A DNA stretch of 64,000 nt from Costus lasius (lineage: Eukaryota; Streptophyta; Magnoliopsida; Zingiberales; Costaceae). Positions 45,606 to 57,788 of the stretch are shown here, piece by piece (positions within the stretch are counted from its first letter, which is position 1; every line of letters begins with the position of its first letter). The stretch spans positions 109,968,499 through 110,032,498 of the forward strand of contig CM050446.2 of NCBI GenBank assembly GCA_027563935.2, given 5' to 3'. The notes under the pieces are model-generated. The model was not told the origin of the DNA. It saw nothing but the letters and a program-made list of their open reading frames with translations, and did no database searches. Made by a program: the position numbers and the translations under genes.

Positions 45606-47065
45606 TACTCCTTGGCCCAATCAAGGAAAAATTAAGCATCACAGCAGCCATAGTGAATAGCCCTCTCACCTCCTCAATCCACTCTCAATGTCATCCATCC
45701 TAGGCCAGCATCATGGGTAAACCTAAGGGGAGGGATTTAGCTACACCAGTTCCTCACACTGACTAGCCCTTGAGCTAGACTGCCACCTCTAGCTCACCCT
45801 CAGTCTAGACCAAATCGGAGAGTAGGGCCACTCTGATTTGACTGCCCTTAGCAATTCATGTCACCCCACTCCTTGACCAAACGAGCTACTTGGTCAACCA
45901 GCAACTACCCAGTCTAGGTCAACAAACTGACATGGTTCTACCGACCTAAGTACTTCGATGTGTCCATCGTCTCCTTGGCCTCAGTCTCCCTTGGACTCGT
46001 TTATTGGGCCTTGGTGTCCTACCGCCGAGACTAGTATCCATGCCTTGTAGTGCGCCTAACTCTTTTGGCCCAACCCCGTGTCCAAGCTAGACCTATGTCA
46101 TGCCATGCTTCCTTGCGCCAGGCTTGCTCCCACAAGTCGGTACGCTTTCGCGCTTCAAGACTCATGGTCGTTAGCCCTCGCACATCAACTCGTAGTCTAG
46201 CGCACAATCTTGCCGTTGGTGCATGGTAGCCTATAACCTACTCGAAAGAGCACACTCGATTGGCGCACTACATAGTCTCGTCGATAGGCAGCTTACCGCG
46301 TCGGTCCGCTTGGTCCATCGAGCATAAGTCCATCCGCTCAGTCCATCAAGCGAATGCTCACACTAGTCCATCAGTGTAGTTACCTTGAGGCACAATGAGA
46401 ATACTAGCCCATTAGTGTCTCTATAATAGTATGAGTACACCCACAATCTGTTGGGGATCTCATGAGTAGTATGAGTACACTCATAGTTTATCGGAGGTCT
46501 CATGAGTAAGGAGAAGATCTCCAAGTATAAATAATAAAATTCGGTCATAACCAAATTTTAATATATTTAATTAATATATAAAATTTAATTATTTATAAAA
46601 TTAATTATATAAAAATTTAAAAATTTTATTTTATTTAATTATTAAAAATATATGGTGGGCTCTCACGTGTCACTAACACTATCATTTTTACTGTCGCTTT
46701 TGAAAGAGATATGTATTTAGATTTAGATTGAAATAAATACATCATTAAAGATAGTGCAAAAAATTTTGTAGAGATTGTTGTAGGTTTTATACTAAGTAGG
46801 GTTTTTTTACATAGACAAGTAATAATCAAATGACTTCATAAAAATTATATTTAAAATAAAACTAACTAACAACAATACAATATTAATAACATAATAGTTC
46901 AACCAAAGTACTTGTAGTTGCTTTAATAATAGCACACTTAGTTACAATAATTTGGCACAACCTTTGAGCCCTTTACTCAAGGGTGCTTTTGAAGCGTGGT
47001 CCCCGGTAAGTGTCTTACAGAGGTTTGGCACAAATCTCAAAGAACAGTAGTGGCCTCGTCCTTTC
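45606..47065. other. Non-coding stretch
   Basis: A CT-rich non-coding tract (45640-46340) is followed by two copies of AGTATGAGTACAC..CTCATGAGTA near 46428-46510 and a very AT-rich patch at 46550-46650. No gene is recognised. Confidence 0.45.
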
Positions 47066-47069
47066 TTTT

Positions 47070-47430
47070 CATTCTCTTCGCATCCCTCGCCGCTACAATC
47101 GTCGTCTTGTGTCGATGGAGATCGCTCCTGTCAGCCACAGTTGTAGCTGTCAATCTTTTTTCTTTTTTCTTTTTTCTTTTTTCTTTTTTTTTGTAGCTGT
47201 CATCTTGCATTGACGAAGATCACTCTGTATCCCTCGCCGTTGTCTCGCATCGATGGAGATCTCTCCAAGTCCCTCACCACTATAGTCGTCGTCTTGCGTT
47301 GACGGAGATCTCTCCGCGTCTCTCACTGCTGCAGCTGTCGTCTCGAGTCGACAGAGATCTCTCTGTGTCTCTCACCATCGGAGCCGCCGTCTTGCATTGA
47401 CAGAGATCTTTAAGATGGCTCTGCGTCCCT
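47070..47430. repeat. Tandem repeat, unit about 60 bp
   Basis: Five to six copies of a unit with GTCGTCTTGCGTTGACGGAG, ATCTCTCCGCGTCTCTCAC and a GCTGCAG-like core. A (TTTTCT)n run at 47155-47192 interrupts the first copies. Confidence 0.75.
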
Positions 47431-47934
47431 AGCCGCTGCAGCAACCATCTCGCTTGCTAGGGCTTTAGTGAAACCAGATCCAAATAAAACTTTGAATGGA
47501 AGTGGGAAAAGAGATCTCACCACATCTCTCGCCGCCTCTCGTCAACGGAGATTCTCTATGTCCCTCGCCCCCGTTGCTACCAGCTCGCTTCATGGGGCTT
47601 CTGCGGAGATTCGGAGAAAGCTGCGAACCGAGGTGGGAGAAAAGGATGGATTAAGAGCTTTGGGATTCGTGTTCAATATTGCATTAAGATTTATATTATG
47701 AATCTCACACTCAACCCTGCTTAGACATGTTAAGCGGCCCTCTATTTTCCTTCACTCAGTTTGCTTATAGAGTTGTTTTAGATTTACCCAACTAAAAAAA
47801 ATTTATGTCAACTACACAAAAATGATAGAAACTACAATGGCATAGAGAATTGTCGACCCCCATCCTAAAGTCAATTATTGTACGTAACAGAAAAACAACC
47901 CCGCGGGCAGGTAAACCAATTATAGGTGTAAAGG

Positions 47935-48150
47935 GAGGAAAAGGCGTGCAGGGTCCTTTTTTTCCAATCAAAAGAAGGGGTCGGCGATCACGTGTGCACT
48001 AATCTTAAAGTGCACTTAAATGGAGCGAATCTTGAGGAAGCGTAACCAGGGTTACTGTGCATGGGTTAACTCATTTTTACGTCGCTTCGTCTTCTCGCCG
48101 GAACGCGAAAACCCTTCTTTCCCTGTTCTCATCTCCACCTCTCGCCGGAC
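47935..48150 (+). repeat. MULE left terminal inverted repeat
   Basis: It begins GAGGAAAAGGCGTGCAGGGT. Shared blocks with the reverse complement of the right end, in order: AATCAAA(A/G)GAAGGGGTC, ATCAC, GCAC then AATCTTAAAG, AATCTTGA, CGTAACCAGGGTTA, CTTCGTCTTC then CGCCGG, AAAACCCTTCTT, and TCTCCAC. The ends are diverged but clearly alignable over about 210 bp. Confidence 0.88.
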
Positions 48151-48359
48151 TTTCTGCCACCGTCGACTCCTCAGAACAGAACGGGTCAACCCTGCCGTCG
48201 ACATTCGTTTCTGAAGGAGAAAATGAAGGATCACCGACCTCAAGTGTTTAGGGTTCCTCCGCCGAGCTCTCTTGTTGTCGACCTGATTCCTAAACAGCCA
48301 ACGCATCCTTGTCGCCGACCTTGCCTTAAGGAAGTCTTGGTGAGAAATATTTATTTGTA

Positions 48360-48860
48360 TGAAGTTACTTCGGTAGTCTGCCTAAACTGCATAACGTAAT
48401 ATGGGTTATAGAATGTAAGTTTATAAATTGTTTGTAGAACAATATGAGTAATCTGAGTTTGTTTTAACGTAGAATGTAAATGGGTTTAGTAGAATGTGAC
48501 TTATTTTAGTAGAATTTTATGTTGCAATTTGTACAATATGAATGAATAGGTTTTGAGATGAGTTGTTTTAGTAGAACTAGGTTATTTTAGGGTAAGTTAA
48601 GTTGTTTAGGGTAAATTAAGTTGTTCGGGGTTGAATTTAAGTTTTTTTAGTACAATTTAATTTGCTTTTAGTAGAATTCGCCTGCTATTCTGTAGAATAT
48701 GAGTATACCATGTAATTTTAATTATTTTAGTAGCAGCTAATTTGCAATACTGTTAAATTTAAGTTAGTTTAGTAGAATTCAATTTGTTTTTAGTAGAATA
48801 TAGTAAGTTTTGTGATGTAATGTGAGTATATCATAGAATATGAGTTATTTTTTGTAGTAT
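48360..48860. repeat. TAGTAGAAT-type AT-rich repeats in the MULE leader
   Basis: Short units such as TTTTAGTAGAATNT recur many times between the TIR and the first gene. The same word dominates the 208-bp satellite at 53.4-55.3 kb and a patch at 59.29-59.42 kb. The region may be a 5' leader or first intron. Confidence 0.7.
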
Positions 48861-48881
48861 CTAATAATTGTACCGTAGACT

Positions 48882-49898
48882 ATGAGTCGATTAAGCTCAG
48901 ATTCAGAATCTAGTTCGAGCAATAAAGTTGAAAAAGAAGTGGCCCAAATGCCCCATTTACAAAGAGAAGGAAAGTCTGTATAAGGGGCCCGTCCTATCCT
49001 TAGTAGATGTTCGTTGAAGAGGTTGCATACTTTTATAGACAGCCTAGCTATTGGCAATACAATAAAGGAGCGTCTGTCTGCTACCCCATTTGGGGTTTTA
49101 TTCATAGGATCTTCTTCTGTAGCATTGGATATGCTAGCAGTGGAATTTTTGATACCACGATGGGATGAAGAAAGACAAGGATTCCCGATTAATGGGAATT
49201 TCATTGGTTTTACTGTTCGGGATGTATCAATCATCCTTGGTTTGCCTGAACGGGAGGAGTTGGTGAACTTTGAATTAGAGAAGCCGACTTCAGTCTTCTT
49301 TGATGCGGACTTTAGAGGCCAAACAATAACTAGAGGCTTGATTGAGTTAAAGCTAAGTGAACTTAGTGCTGAGGGAATCCCTGTGGACGGTGACCGAGTG
49401 CTCCAGCTTGCTATTTTGTATATATTCTGTACTTTTCTATTCTCCCGTCCGAGCTATACTGTGGATATATCCTTGGTTCTATGCATCGATGATTTGTCAA
49501 AAATCAATAATTATAACTGGTCTGAAGCTATTCACCGGTTTTTAAGGAAAGAGTTGTCACGCAGTAGCAAGAAGAAAAAACTGAGTGGCATTGGTGGATG
49601 TGCGATTCTACTTTCTGTGAGTATTATAGCATTAGTATATTTTATTTGAATCGTTACAATTTGTTAATATTTTTTTACTTTGTGATAGGTTTAGGGATGG
49701 CAGCAGGTGGGGTACCCGTATTTTCTGTGCTACCCGTACCCTAACCCGAATAACTATTCTACTACCCGTACCCGAATAACTACCCATTTATTTTTTAGAA
49801 CCTCTACCCATACTCTACCCTATTAAAAATTTAACTACCCATTTAATACCCGAACCCTATAAATACCCGACTTAAATATCTATCCTATTAAATTTCAA

Positions 49899-49943
<45 letters not shown>

Positions 49944-52162
49944 ACCCCGATTAATATTTGGGTACTCGACCCTATAATACCCTAATAATGATCAAATTTT
50001 GGGTAAGATAAAACGGGTACCCGCAAACCTGAATAATATATTAAAAAAATATAGTAAACAAACAAATATATATATATATAACCGGGTTCGGGTAGTGGGT
50101 ATCCGTCCTATGCTACCCATACCCTACCCAAACCCGAATAACAACTACCCATTTACCTTTAAACGAGTTCGGGTAGAGTGGGTACCCACTAAATTGGTAC
50201 CCAATTGCCATCCCTAGATAGGTTTGGCTATATGAGCATACTCGACTGTTTATATCTAGTCGGATTGACAGTGTTTACCCACGGCTTTTCCGGTGGGTAA
50301 ATGTCAAAACTCAGCGACGACCATCCTATTTTAAAAACCTTCAAAGCATATCACAGACTTGGGTATGGTTTATTGCATTCCTCATATGAGAACTATAATA
50401 TAATTTAGTTGTTATTCTAATTCCATTATTTTGTTTTGTTATAGTTGATATTCGATGTTATATTGGATGATATGGAACATGATCAGATTGATCATGTTCC
50501 TCGTGTTGAGTTTGAAAGTGGACCGAGTGTGTAACATCCGATTTTGGAGGACAAGGAGGCTGGTTATAGGAAAACCATTGAGGAACTTGAGGCTCATCTT
50601 AGTCAGATTGTAATACATAATGAAAATCTTATTGCTGATAAGCAGAGGCTGGAGATGGATTTGTTGCAAGTCAATAAGGAGAAAGATGAACTTGAAAGGA
50701 GAAATGCAGAGCTTGTAGCAGAGAATCTAAAGCTAGTAGCGGATTTGTTGCAACTAAGTAGAGATAATTCAGATCTGGCTTTTGATATTGATAAGAGGAA
50801 TTTAGAGTTGGTTGAGGAGAATAATAAGCTGAAAGAGGAGATTGAAACACTTACTAATGATTCCAAAGATAAAGGGAAGGAAGAGAGTAGATCAAGTGAT
50901 GCCTCTACTGATATATTGGATACAACTTTGGTCTTACACTCAGGGGAGAAAAGAAAGTAGCGTATTCAAAAATCTTCATGGGCAATAGTTAGCCCATACG
51001 CACAGGAAAAGAAATGAGTGACGCCAGCTGCAGAGGTAAATCTAGGGCTTAAGAACTTGTTATATTACTAGCTTACATGGACTATTCTTCTTATCATTTC
51101 AGTTGAAATGTTTGGCAAGTTCTTATTATAGATGAGGATGCCGAAGTTGTTCCGGTGGAGGACAAGGTAAGCGGGAATTTATTGTTAAACTCCATGTTTA
51201 ATCTAATTAACGGTTACCTTTCCTATACAGATTAAGGGTCGGAAGGATTATGTTGGGAGAGACACTCTTTCGGAAGAACAACAAACCCAACTGGAGGATT
51301 ACATGTCACAGGGTATGGAAGTTTGGCATGTGAATCAGCTAATGAAGTTTCATAAGTGTCATTTATATAATGTCTTGTTTGGAGATATGATTTATGGAGA
51401 TGTGAGTATCCACACACTTAGTAGTAACTTTTATCATTATTGGATGTCAGGCGTATGTCTATTGTCTAACACAAGCTTATTGTTTGTATTTGAATAGGTT
51501 ATTGATGCATACATGAGATTGTTACTGAATAGATTTAGGAAGGATAAGAAAAAATTTAAACCATTTGCGTATATATCTCATACATCCCAAATCGATTACC
51601 ATGGTGGTCGGTTTGGATCCGCTTATACACAGTTAGAAACTTGAGTAAGAACATTGTTCCTCGCTTAAAAAGATTGTTTTCACCGATATACAACCGTTGT
51701 CATTGGTTCTTATTGCACATCAACTTGAAGGACCCTCAGGTGTTTGTGCACAATTCTTTGAAGTCAAGTGCAACTCACAAGTTAGCTGTGCTAGAATATG
51801 TAAGCATGATAATCTTCTTTGTTGGTATTGTTGGTAGAAATTAAAGAATGGTACACATTACATTATTTGTTCATTACTTACAATGTTGCTTCCCTCTATA
51901 TGTGCAGCTTGCTGTTCATCGAGGTCATATCCGCTATCAAAGTAATGGGAAAATTGATATTGGCAAGTGGCCAGTAGTTTATGATGAAAGTTGCCCAAAG
52001 CAATATGCTATTGTAGATTGCGGCTTTTTTGTAATGAAGTACGGAGAATGTATTATAAGTGGCAGAGATTTTGACTTCTCACAAGATAATATGCCCAAAT
52101 TATGGGCAACTATTGCATTGGATATGTTTAGAGGGGTTTTAGAGTATTCAGGAATAGTGTGA
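48882..52162 (+). pseudogene. MULE cargo gene: DUF1985-like, coiled coil, Ulp1 (C48) protease
   Basis: Exon 1 (48882-49614) starts MSRLSSDSESSSS, has an in-frame TAA at 48981-48983, then the DUF1985-like domain with SSVALDMLAVEFLIPRWDEE and VSIILGLPEREELVNF. After an intron holding a MITE, exon 2 starts at about 50220 (VWLYEHTRLFISSRIDSVYP). The exon starting near 50444 has a TAA near 50533 and a coiled coil (50544-50960, ELERRNAELVAENLKLVADL). Further exons lie at about 51232-51400 and 51498-51640, then, after a frameshift, at 51641-51799 (CHWFLLHINLKDPQVF, catalytic His). The last exon, 51909-52162, has CPKQ (catalytic Gln) and DCGFFVMKYGECI (catalytic Cys). The expected catalytic Asp is Asn in VHNSL. 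Ulp1 enzymes cleave SUMO-type conjugates; this copy looks inactive. Confidence 0.85.
49692..50216. mobile_element. hAT-type MITE with 8-bp target duplication
   Basis: The ends TAGGGATGGCA and TGCCATCCCTA form terminal inverted repeats. The flanking 8-bp duplication is GATAGGTT (49684-49691 and 50217-50224), the size expected for hAT elements. The interior is made of ACCCGTACCC/GGGTACCC-type repeats and (TA)n runs (49901-49939) and has no ORF. It sits exactly on the intron 1 acceptor of the cargo gene and so duplicates that acceptor. Confidence 0.93.
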
Positions 52163-52239
52163 ACATATTTGTAATTGATTCTGTTTGACTTTGTACATTA
52201 TTGTACTGTATTTGCACTTGACTTTGTACAACCTTGGAC

Positions 52240-52520
52240 TACTTGTATAGTGTATAGATTCTACTCTGTTTAATCAAATGCTATGTACCTTTTTGAGAAT
52301 ATTTGGTAGAAGTGTGTCGAATTCTATGCAAATGTTTGCAATCTACATATGTGTAATGGATTCTGTTTAATGAAATGCTATGTAAATGTCTGTAATCTAC
52401 TTGTATGCAAATGTGTAATGGATTCTATGTAATGGATTCTGTTTAATGAAATACTATGTTTGCAATTTACTTGTATAGTGTACAGATTCTACTCTGTTTA
52501 ATGAAATGCTATGTAAATTC
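52240..52520. repeat. Short imperfect tandem repeat after the Ulp1 gene
   Basis: Copies of GATTCTRCTCTGTTTAATGA with AATGCTATGTA recur about five times at irregular spacing. It bridges the gene end and the hairpin satellite. Confidence 0.75.
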
Positions 52521-53260
52521 CCAAAGAGAATCACGGGTTGGGCGTGTTGTTTGTCCAACCCTTGATATGTTTTGGTAAATGCACAGAGAGAATCACAGGA
52601 TGGGAGTGATGTTTGTCCAACCCGTGATATGTTTTGGTAAATGCACAGAGAGAATCACGGGTTGGGCATGATGTTTGTCCAACCCGTGATATGTTTTGGT
52701 AAATGCACAGAGAGAGAATCACGGGTTTGGTGTGATGTTTGTCCAACCCATGATTTATTTTGTTAAATGCACAGAGAGAATCACGGGTTCGGCGTGATGT
52801 TTATCCAACCCGTGCTTTATTAAGACATGTTCTGCAGGCTATCGTATTCTCAGATTACAGGCTCTATTTTGGTTTGGTAAAGGCACAGATAGAATCACGG
52901 TTTTTGCGTAATGTTTGTCCAACCTGTGATTTGTTTTGGCAAATGCACAGAGAGAATCACGGGTTTGGCGTGATGTTTATCTAACCCGTGATATATTTTG
53001 GCAAATGCATAGAGAGAATCACGGGTCGGGTGTGATATTTATCCAACACGTGCTTTGTTTTAGTAAATGAACAGAGAGAATCACGGGTTGGGCGTGACAT
53101 TTTTCCAACCTGTGATATGTTTTAGCAAATGCACAGAGAGAATCACAGGTCGGGCGTGATATGTATCCAACTCGTGCTTTGTTTTGGCAAATAAACAGAG
53201 AGAATCACGGGTTAGGCGTGATGTCTGTCCAACCCGTGATTAATTTCGTAGAATTCTGAA
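52521..53260. repeat. Hairpin satellite A, unit about 62 bp, 11 copies
   Basis: The unit is GAGAGAATCACGGGTTGGGC, GTGATGTTTGTCCAACCCGTG, then ATATGTTTTGGTAAATGCACA. Each copy holds an inverted pair, CACGGGTTGG..CCAACCCGTG, around about 13 bp. One copy near 52826-52880 is interrupted by CAGGCTATCGTATTCTCAG, a word that also occurs in the third satellite block near 57290 and 57390. Confidence 0.92.
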
Positions 53261-55330
53261 TATCAATATAGTAGAATTCTAATTAGTTTATTAGAATGAG
53301 AATATCAATACAGTAGAATTCTAATCATTTTAGAAGAATATGTGCACATTATAGTAGAATATTGATATTTTATCAATCTCTTGATTTGTTATAGCTTATC
53401 TGGATAGAGATAATAATGGGTCGGGCGTGATGTTTGTCCAACCCGTGATTAATTTCATAGAATTCTGAATATCAATATAGTAGAATTCTAATCAGTTTAG
53501 TAGAATGAGAATATCAATATAGAAGAATTATAATCATTTTAGTAGAATATGCGCACATTATAGTAGAATATTAATATTTATCAATCCCTTGATTTGTTAT
53601 ATCATATCTGGATAGAGATAATCATGGGTCGGGCGTGATGTTTATCCAACCCGTGATTAATTTCGTAGAATTTTGAATATCAATATAGTAGAATTCTAAT
53701 CAGTTTAGTAGAATGAGAATATCAATATAGTAGAATTCTAATCATTTTAGTAGAGTATGTGCTCATTATAGTAGAATATTGATGTTTATCAATCCCTTGA
53801 TTTGTTATAGCTTATCTAGATAGAGATAATCACGGGTCGGGCGTGATGTTTGTCCAACCCGTGATTAATTTTATAGAATTCTGAATATCAATATAGTAGA
53901 ATTTTAATCAGTTTAGTAGAATAAGAGTATCAATATAGTAGAATTCTAATCATTTTAGTAGAATATTGATGTTTATCAATCCCTTGATTTATTATAACAT
54001 ATCTGGATAGAGATAATAACGGGTCGGGCGTGATGTTTGTCCAACCCATGATTAATTTCGTAGAATTCTGAATATCAATATAGTAGAATTCTAATCATTT
54101 TAGTAGAATATATGCACATTATAGTAGAATATTGATGTTTATCAATCACTTGATTTGTTATAGCATATCTGGATAGAGATAATCACAGGTCGGGCGTGAT
54201 GTTTGTCGAACCCATGATTAATTTCGTAGAATTCTGAATATTAATATAGTAGAATTCTAATCAGTTTAGTAGAATGAGAATATCAATATAGTAGAATTCT
54301 AATCATTTTAGTAGAATATTTGCACATTATAGTAGAATATTGATGTTTATCAATCCCTTGATTTATTATAGCATATCTGGATAGAGATAATCATGGGTCG
54401 GGTGTGATGTTTGTCCAACCCGTGATTAATTTCATAGAATTCTGAATATCAATATAGTAGAATTCTAATTAGTTTAGTAGAATGAGAATATCAATATAGT
54501 AGAATTCTAATTATTTTAGTAGAATATGTGCACATTATAGTAGAATATTGATGTTTATCAATCCCTTGATTTGTTATAGCTTATCTGGATAGAGATAATC
54601 ACGGGTCGGGCTTGATGTTTGTCCAACCCATGATTATTTTCATAAAATCTGAATATCAATATAGTAGAATTCTAATCATTTTAGTAGAATGAGAATATCA
54701 ATATAGTAGAATTCTAATCATTTTAGTAGAATATGTGCACATTATAGTAGAATATTGATGTTTATCAATCCCTTGATTTGTTATAGCTTATCTGGATAGA
54801 GATAATCACGGGTCGGGCGTGATGTTTGTCCAACCCGTGATTAATTTTGTAGAATTATGAATATCAATATAGTAGAATTCTAATCAGTTTAGTAGAATGA
54901 GAATATCAATATAGTAGAATTCTAATCATTTTAGTAGAATATGTGCACCTTATAGTAGAATATTGATGTTTATCAATCCCTTGATTTGTTATAGTTTATC
55001 TGGATAGAGATAATCACGGGTCGGGCTTGATGTTTGTCCAACCCATGATTAATTTCGTAAAATCTGAATATCAATATAGTAGAATTCTAATTAGTTTAGT
55101 AGAATGAGAATATCAATATAGTAGAATTCTTATCATGTTAGTAGAATATGTGCACATTATAGTAGAATATTGATGTTTATCAATCCCTTGATTTGTTATA
55201 GCATATATGGATAGAGATAATCATGGGTTGGGCGTGATGTTTGTCCAACCCGTTATGATGTTAGCAAATGCACAGATACAATCACGAGCTGTGCGTGATG
55301 TTTATCCAACCCGTGATGACTTATCACATA
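53261..55330. repeat. Hairpin satellite B, unit about 208 bp, about 10 copies
   Basis: The same CACGGGT(T/C)GG..CCAACCCGTG hairpin recurs near 53414, 53624, 53832, 54017, 54185, 54394, 54600, 54808, 55017 and 55225. Copies are separated by AT-rich sequence rich in TAGTAGAATTCTAATCA and ending TTGTTATAGCATATCTGGAT. The copies are much more alike than those of the 158-bp array at 9.5 kb, so expansion here is more recent. Confidence 0.93.
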
Positions 55331-55484
55331 TGAGTAAGTTTAAACATCACTCCCGTATTTTCTAGGGTTCGGAATCGCGTGTTTCCTAATAGAGTCGTCA
55401 CTGGTTCGCCGAATCACTTCTCAACTGTGTTGGGTGGCGCCGGTGAGTGAGGTACAGATCTCCTACATAGCTTCTCAGGCTAAA

Positions 55485-56740
55485 ATGGCGCCCAAGCTGA
55501 AGAAGAAAATGGTCAGAAAGTGGAAAGCGAAAGCCTTAATGACTTCAGAAGTGCCGCTGCTGCCCAATCCCTACGGAATCGTCTTCCGGGATGAAAATCA
55601 AAAGGCCCAGTATAATCTTCTTCTCACAAGACGAATTTTGAATACTCGTTATGTTCATCGTGCTACTCTGGAGACCCTAGGAATTGATGAAGATGTAATG
55701 TGGATGTTCAATCAGATTTCAGCTCTAAAGTTCTTTGAGATTTCAACGCATACCTATATTCCCATAGTCTTGGAATTTCTTAGCAGCCTCGAGGTAGAAC
55801 TAAATTCCTATGATAACTGTGTTGGTCATATCACTTTCCGACTTGCGAACATTGAGAGAAGTCTGACACTACCCGAGCTAAGTCAAGCATTGCAATTAGC
55901 CGAAGGCGGTGAACGACGACCTCCGCCGGAATTTGTTGAGCATGCATTTTGTTACCAAATTACACCTGAGTTCCGATTCTCCGCAAAGAATACGCGTGCC
56001 AACGGCCTTTCCAACCCCTACCTGCACTACGTCCACAAAGTTCTTGCGCATACTGTCTTCGACTGTGGTGAGAGCGATGGTATGATCCGTCAATCTGAGC
56101 TATTATTTTTATGGGCAATGCTTTATGGTTATAAAGTGGATGTAGCCTTCTTTCTTGCTAAGCAATTTGATAAGGTTGCACATGCCAAGAAGGGTGCTAT
56201 CGTGTTAGGGGGTCTTATAACTCCTATTGCATTATCCTTGGGCATGAACCTTGATGGATTTGAGACTGCTCGAGGTAGTCATTGGATCGATATAGAATCA
56301 TGCATGGCCATGCGATTGATTGTACGTGAAGGTCATATGTTTCGTTTGATTCTTGGGCCGAATTCTCCTGCGCTGCAGCTGCCAAATAAGGATCGGATAA
56401 CAGTCCGCAATCAATTAAATTGGAAGATCCCCCCATCAGCTGCAGACAACGACAATCCTGCACCACTAGAAGAGAGTGCACCACCACCTTCCATATTTGG
56501 GGCTAGCTCTTCATCGCAGAGGGAGGACCCCAGCACACAGGGATTTCGGTGTTGTTCTTAGGGCGCTACATTCCAGGCCCTATCTGGATAGGTGTTCCGC
56601 CAGGGGCGTCTGTTACAGACAATACTAGAATCTGTGAGGAATGCGCAGAAGAGTGGTTCAGATGAGGATCTACATCCCGTGGAAATGTGCAGCTGTTCGG
56701 AGAAGAGTGGTTCAGGCGACGATGCGGACAAGGAGACTTG
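55485..56740 (+). CDS. ATHILA ORF-1-like protein, copy 1 (core open, tail shifted)
   Basis: The ATG at 55485 matches the start of the second copy (MAPK). The frame stays open for 358 residues, to 56561. Domain landmarks: PYGIVFRDENQKAQYN near residue 30, FNQISALKFFEISTHTYIPI, FLSSLEVEL, ITFRLANIERSLTLPELSQA, NPYLHYVHKVLAHTVFDCGE with SDGMIRQSELLFLWAMLYGY, and AKKGAIVLGGLITPIALSLG. This is the Arabidopsis retrotransposon ORF-1 (ATHILA) family, whose function is unknown. Past the stop, ATFQALSG and GSDEDLHP continue in another frame, so the acidic tail was lost by a frameshift near 56555. A longer N-terminus would need a GTG start. It sits right after the satellite. Confidence 0.8.
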
Positions 56741-56869
56741 AATTACATGTATTAAACTTGAATTATATGTATTACCATATTTCGATGTTCTATTATATTT
56801 TGGATGTTGTTCTCAATTTGTATTACCATATTTTGATGTATTACCATATGTTGTTGTTCTCAATTTGGA

Positions 56870-57370
56870 TGATGTTTATCCAACCCGTGATTTGTTTTGG
56901 TAAATGAACAGAGAGAATCACGGGTTGGGCGTGATGTATATCCAACCCGTAATTTGTTTTGGTAAATGAATAGAGAGAATCACGGGTTGGGCATGATGTG
57001 TATCTAACCCGTGATTTGTTTTGGTAAATAAACAGAGAGAAACCCGGGTTGGGTGCGATGTGTATCCAACCCGTGATTTTATATGGTAAATAAACAGAGA
57101 GAAACCCGGGTTAGGTGTGATGTGTATCCAACCCGTGATTTATTTTGGTAAATAAACAGTGAGAATCCCGGGTTGAGTGTGATGTGTATCCAACCCGTGA
57201 TTTGTTTTAGTAAATAAACAGAGAGAATCCTGGGTTGGGCGTGATGTGTATCCAACTCGTGATTTTATATGGCATGTTTTGCAAGGTACCGTATTCTCAG
57301 ATTACAGGCTGTAATTTTGTTTGGTAAAGGCACAGAGAGTATCATGGGTTTGGCGTGATGTTTAGCCAAC
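56870..57370. repeat. Hairpin satellite, third block, unit about 62 bp
   Basis: About seven copies of GAGAGAATCACGGGTTGGGC, GTGATGTGTATCCAACCCGTG, TTTGTTTTGGTAAATAAACA. It is a variant of satellite A lying between the two ORF-1-like genes. It ends with the CAGATTACAGGCTG segment that also precedes copy 2 of the gene. Confidence 0.92.
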
Positions 57371-57788
57371 CTGTGATTTGGTTATGCAGGTTACCGTTTT
57401 CTCATATTACAGGCTGTATTTTAGGGTTTCGGCAATCATGGCTTTTCACCGCGCCAACCCTTCTATTTTCTCTTGCTATTACTACCCAATCCATCCTGCG
57501 ACCTTTCCCGTCTATATTTCATCTTCGTTCCAGCTTTTTCCAGCTCGATTGGGTGGATTTGGCATCTGCTCGATCGGGTGGATTTTCCAGCTCTTTCTGT
57601 TTCCAGACATTCAAGCTTCGATCGCAACCTACTCAGATACCCTGTTCATAGTGGGTGTTCAGTGACTTCATTCCAGCTCAGCAGTTCGGATCCGTGAGCT
57701 GATCAGAACCTACTCAGCTGTTCACAGTGTTCGGTGATACTCTGTTTTTCAGTTCTTTGAAGATAGTATTTTCATTCTCTTAATTAAA

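Noticed and set aside
52521..55330. CRISPR-like array of regularly spaced palindromic repeats
   Set aside because: The spacers are themselves repeated and nearly identical between units, the context is a plant transposon, and there are no cas genes. It is a satellite.
55434..55484. Upstream 17-codon extension of the ORF-1-like protein
   Set aside because: It begins with GTG, and copy 2 starts at the ATG equivalent to 55485; the extension also contains a donor-like GGTGAGTG.
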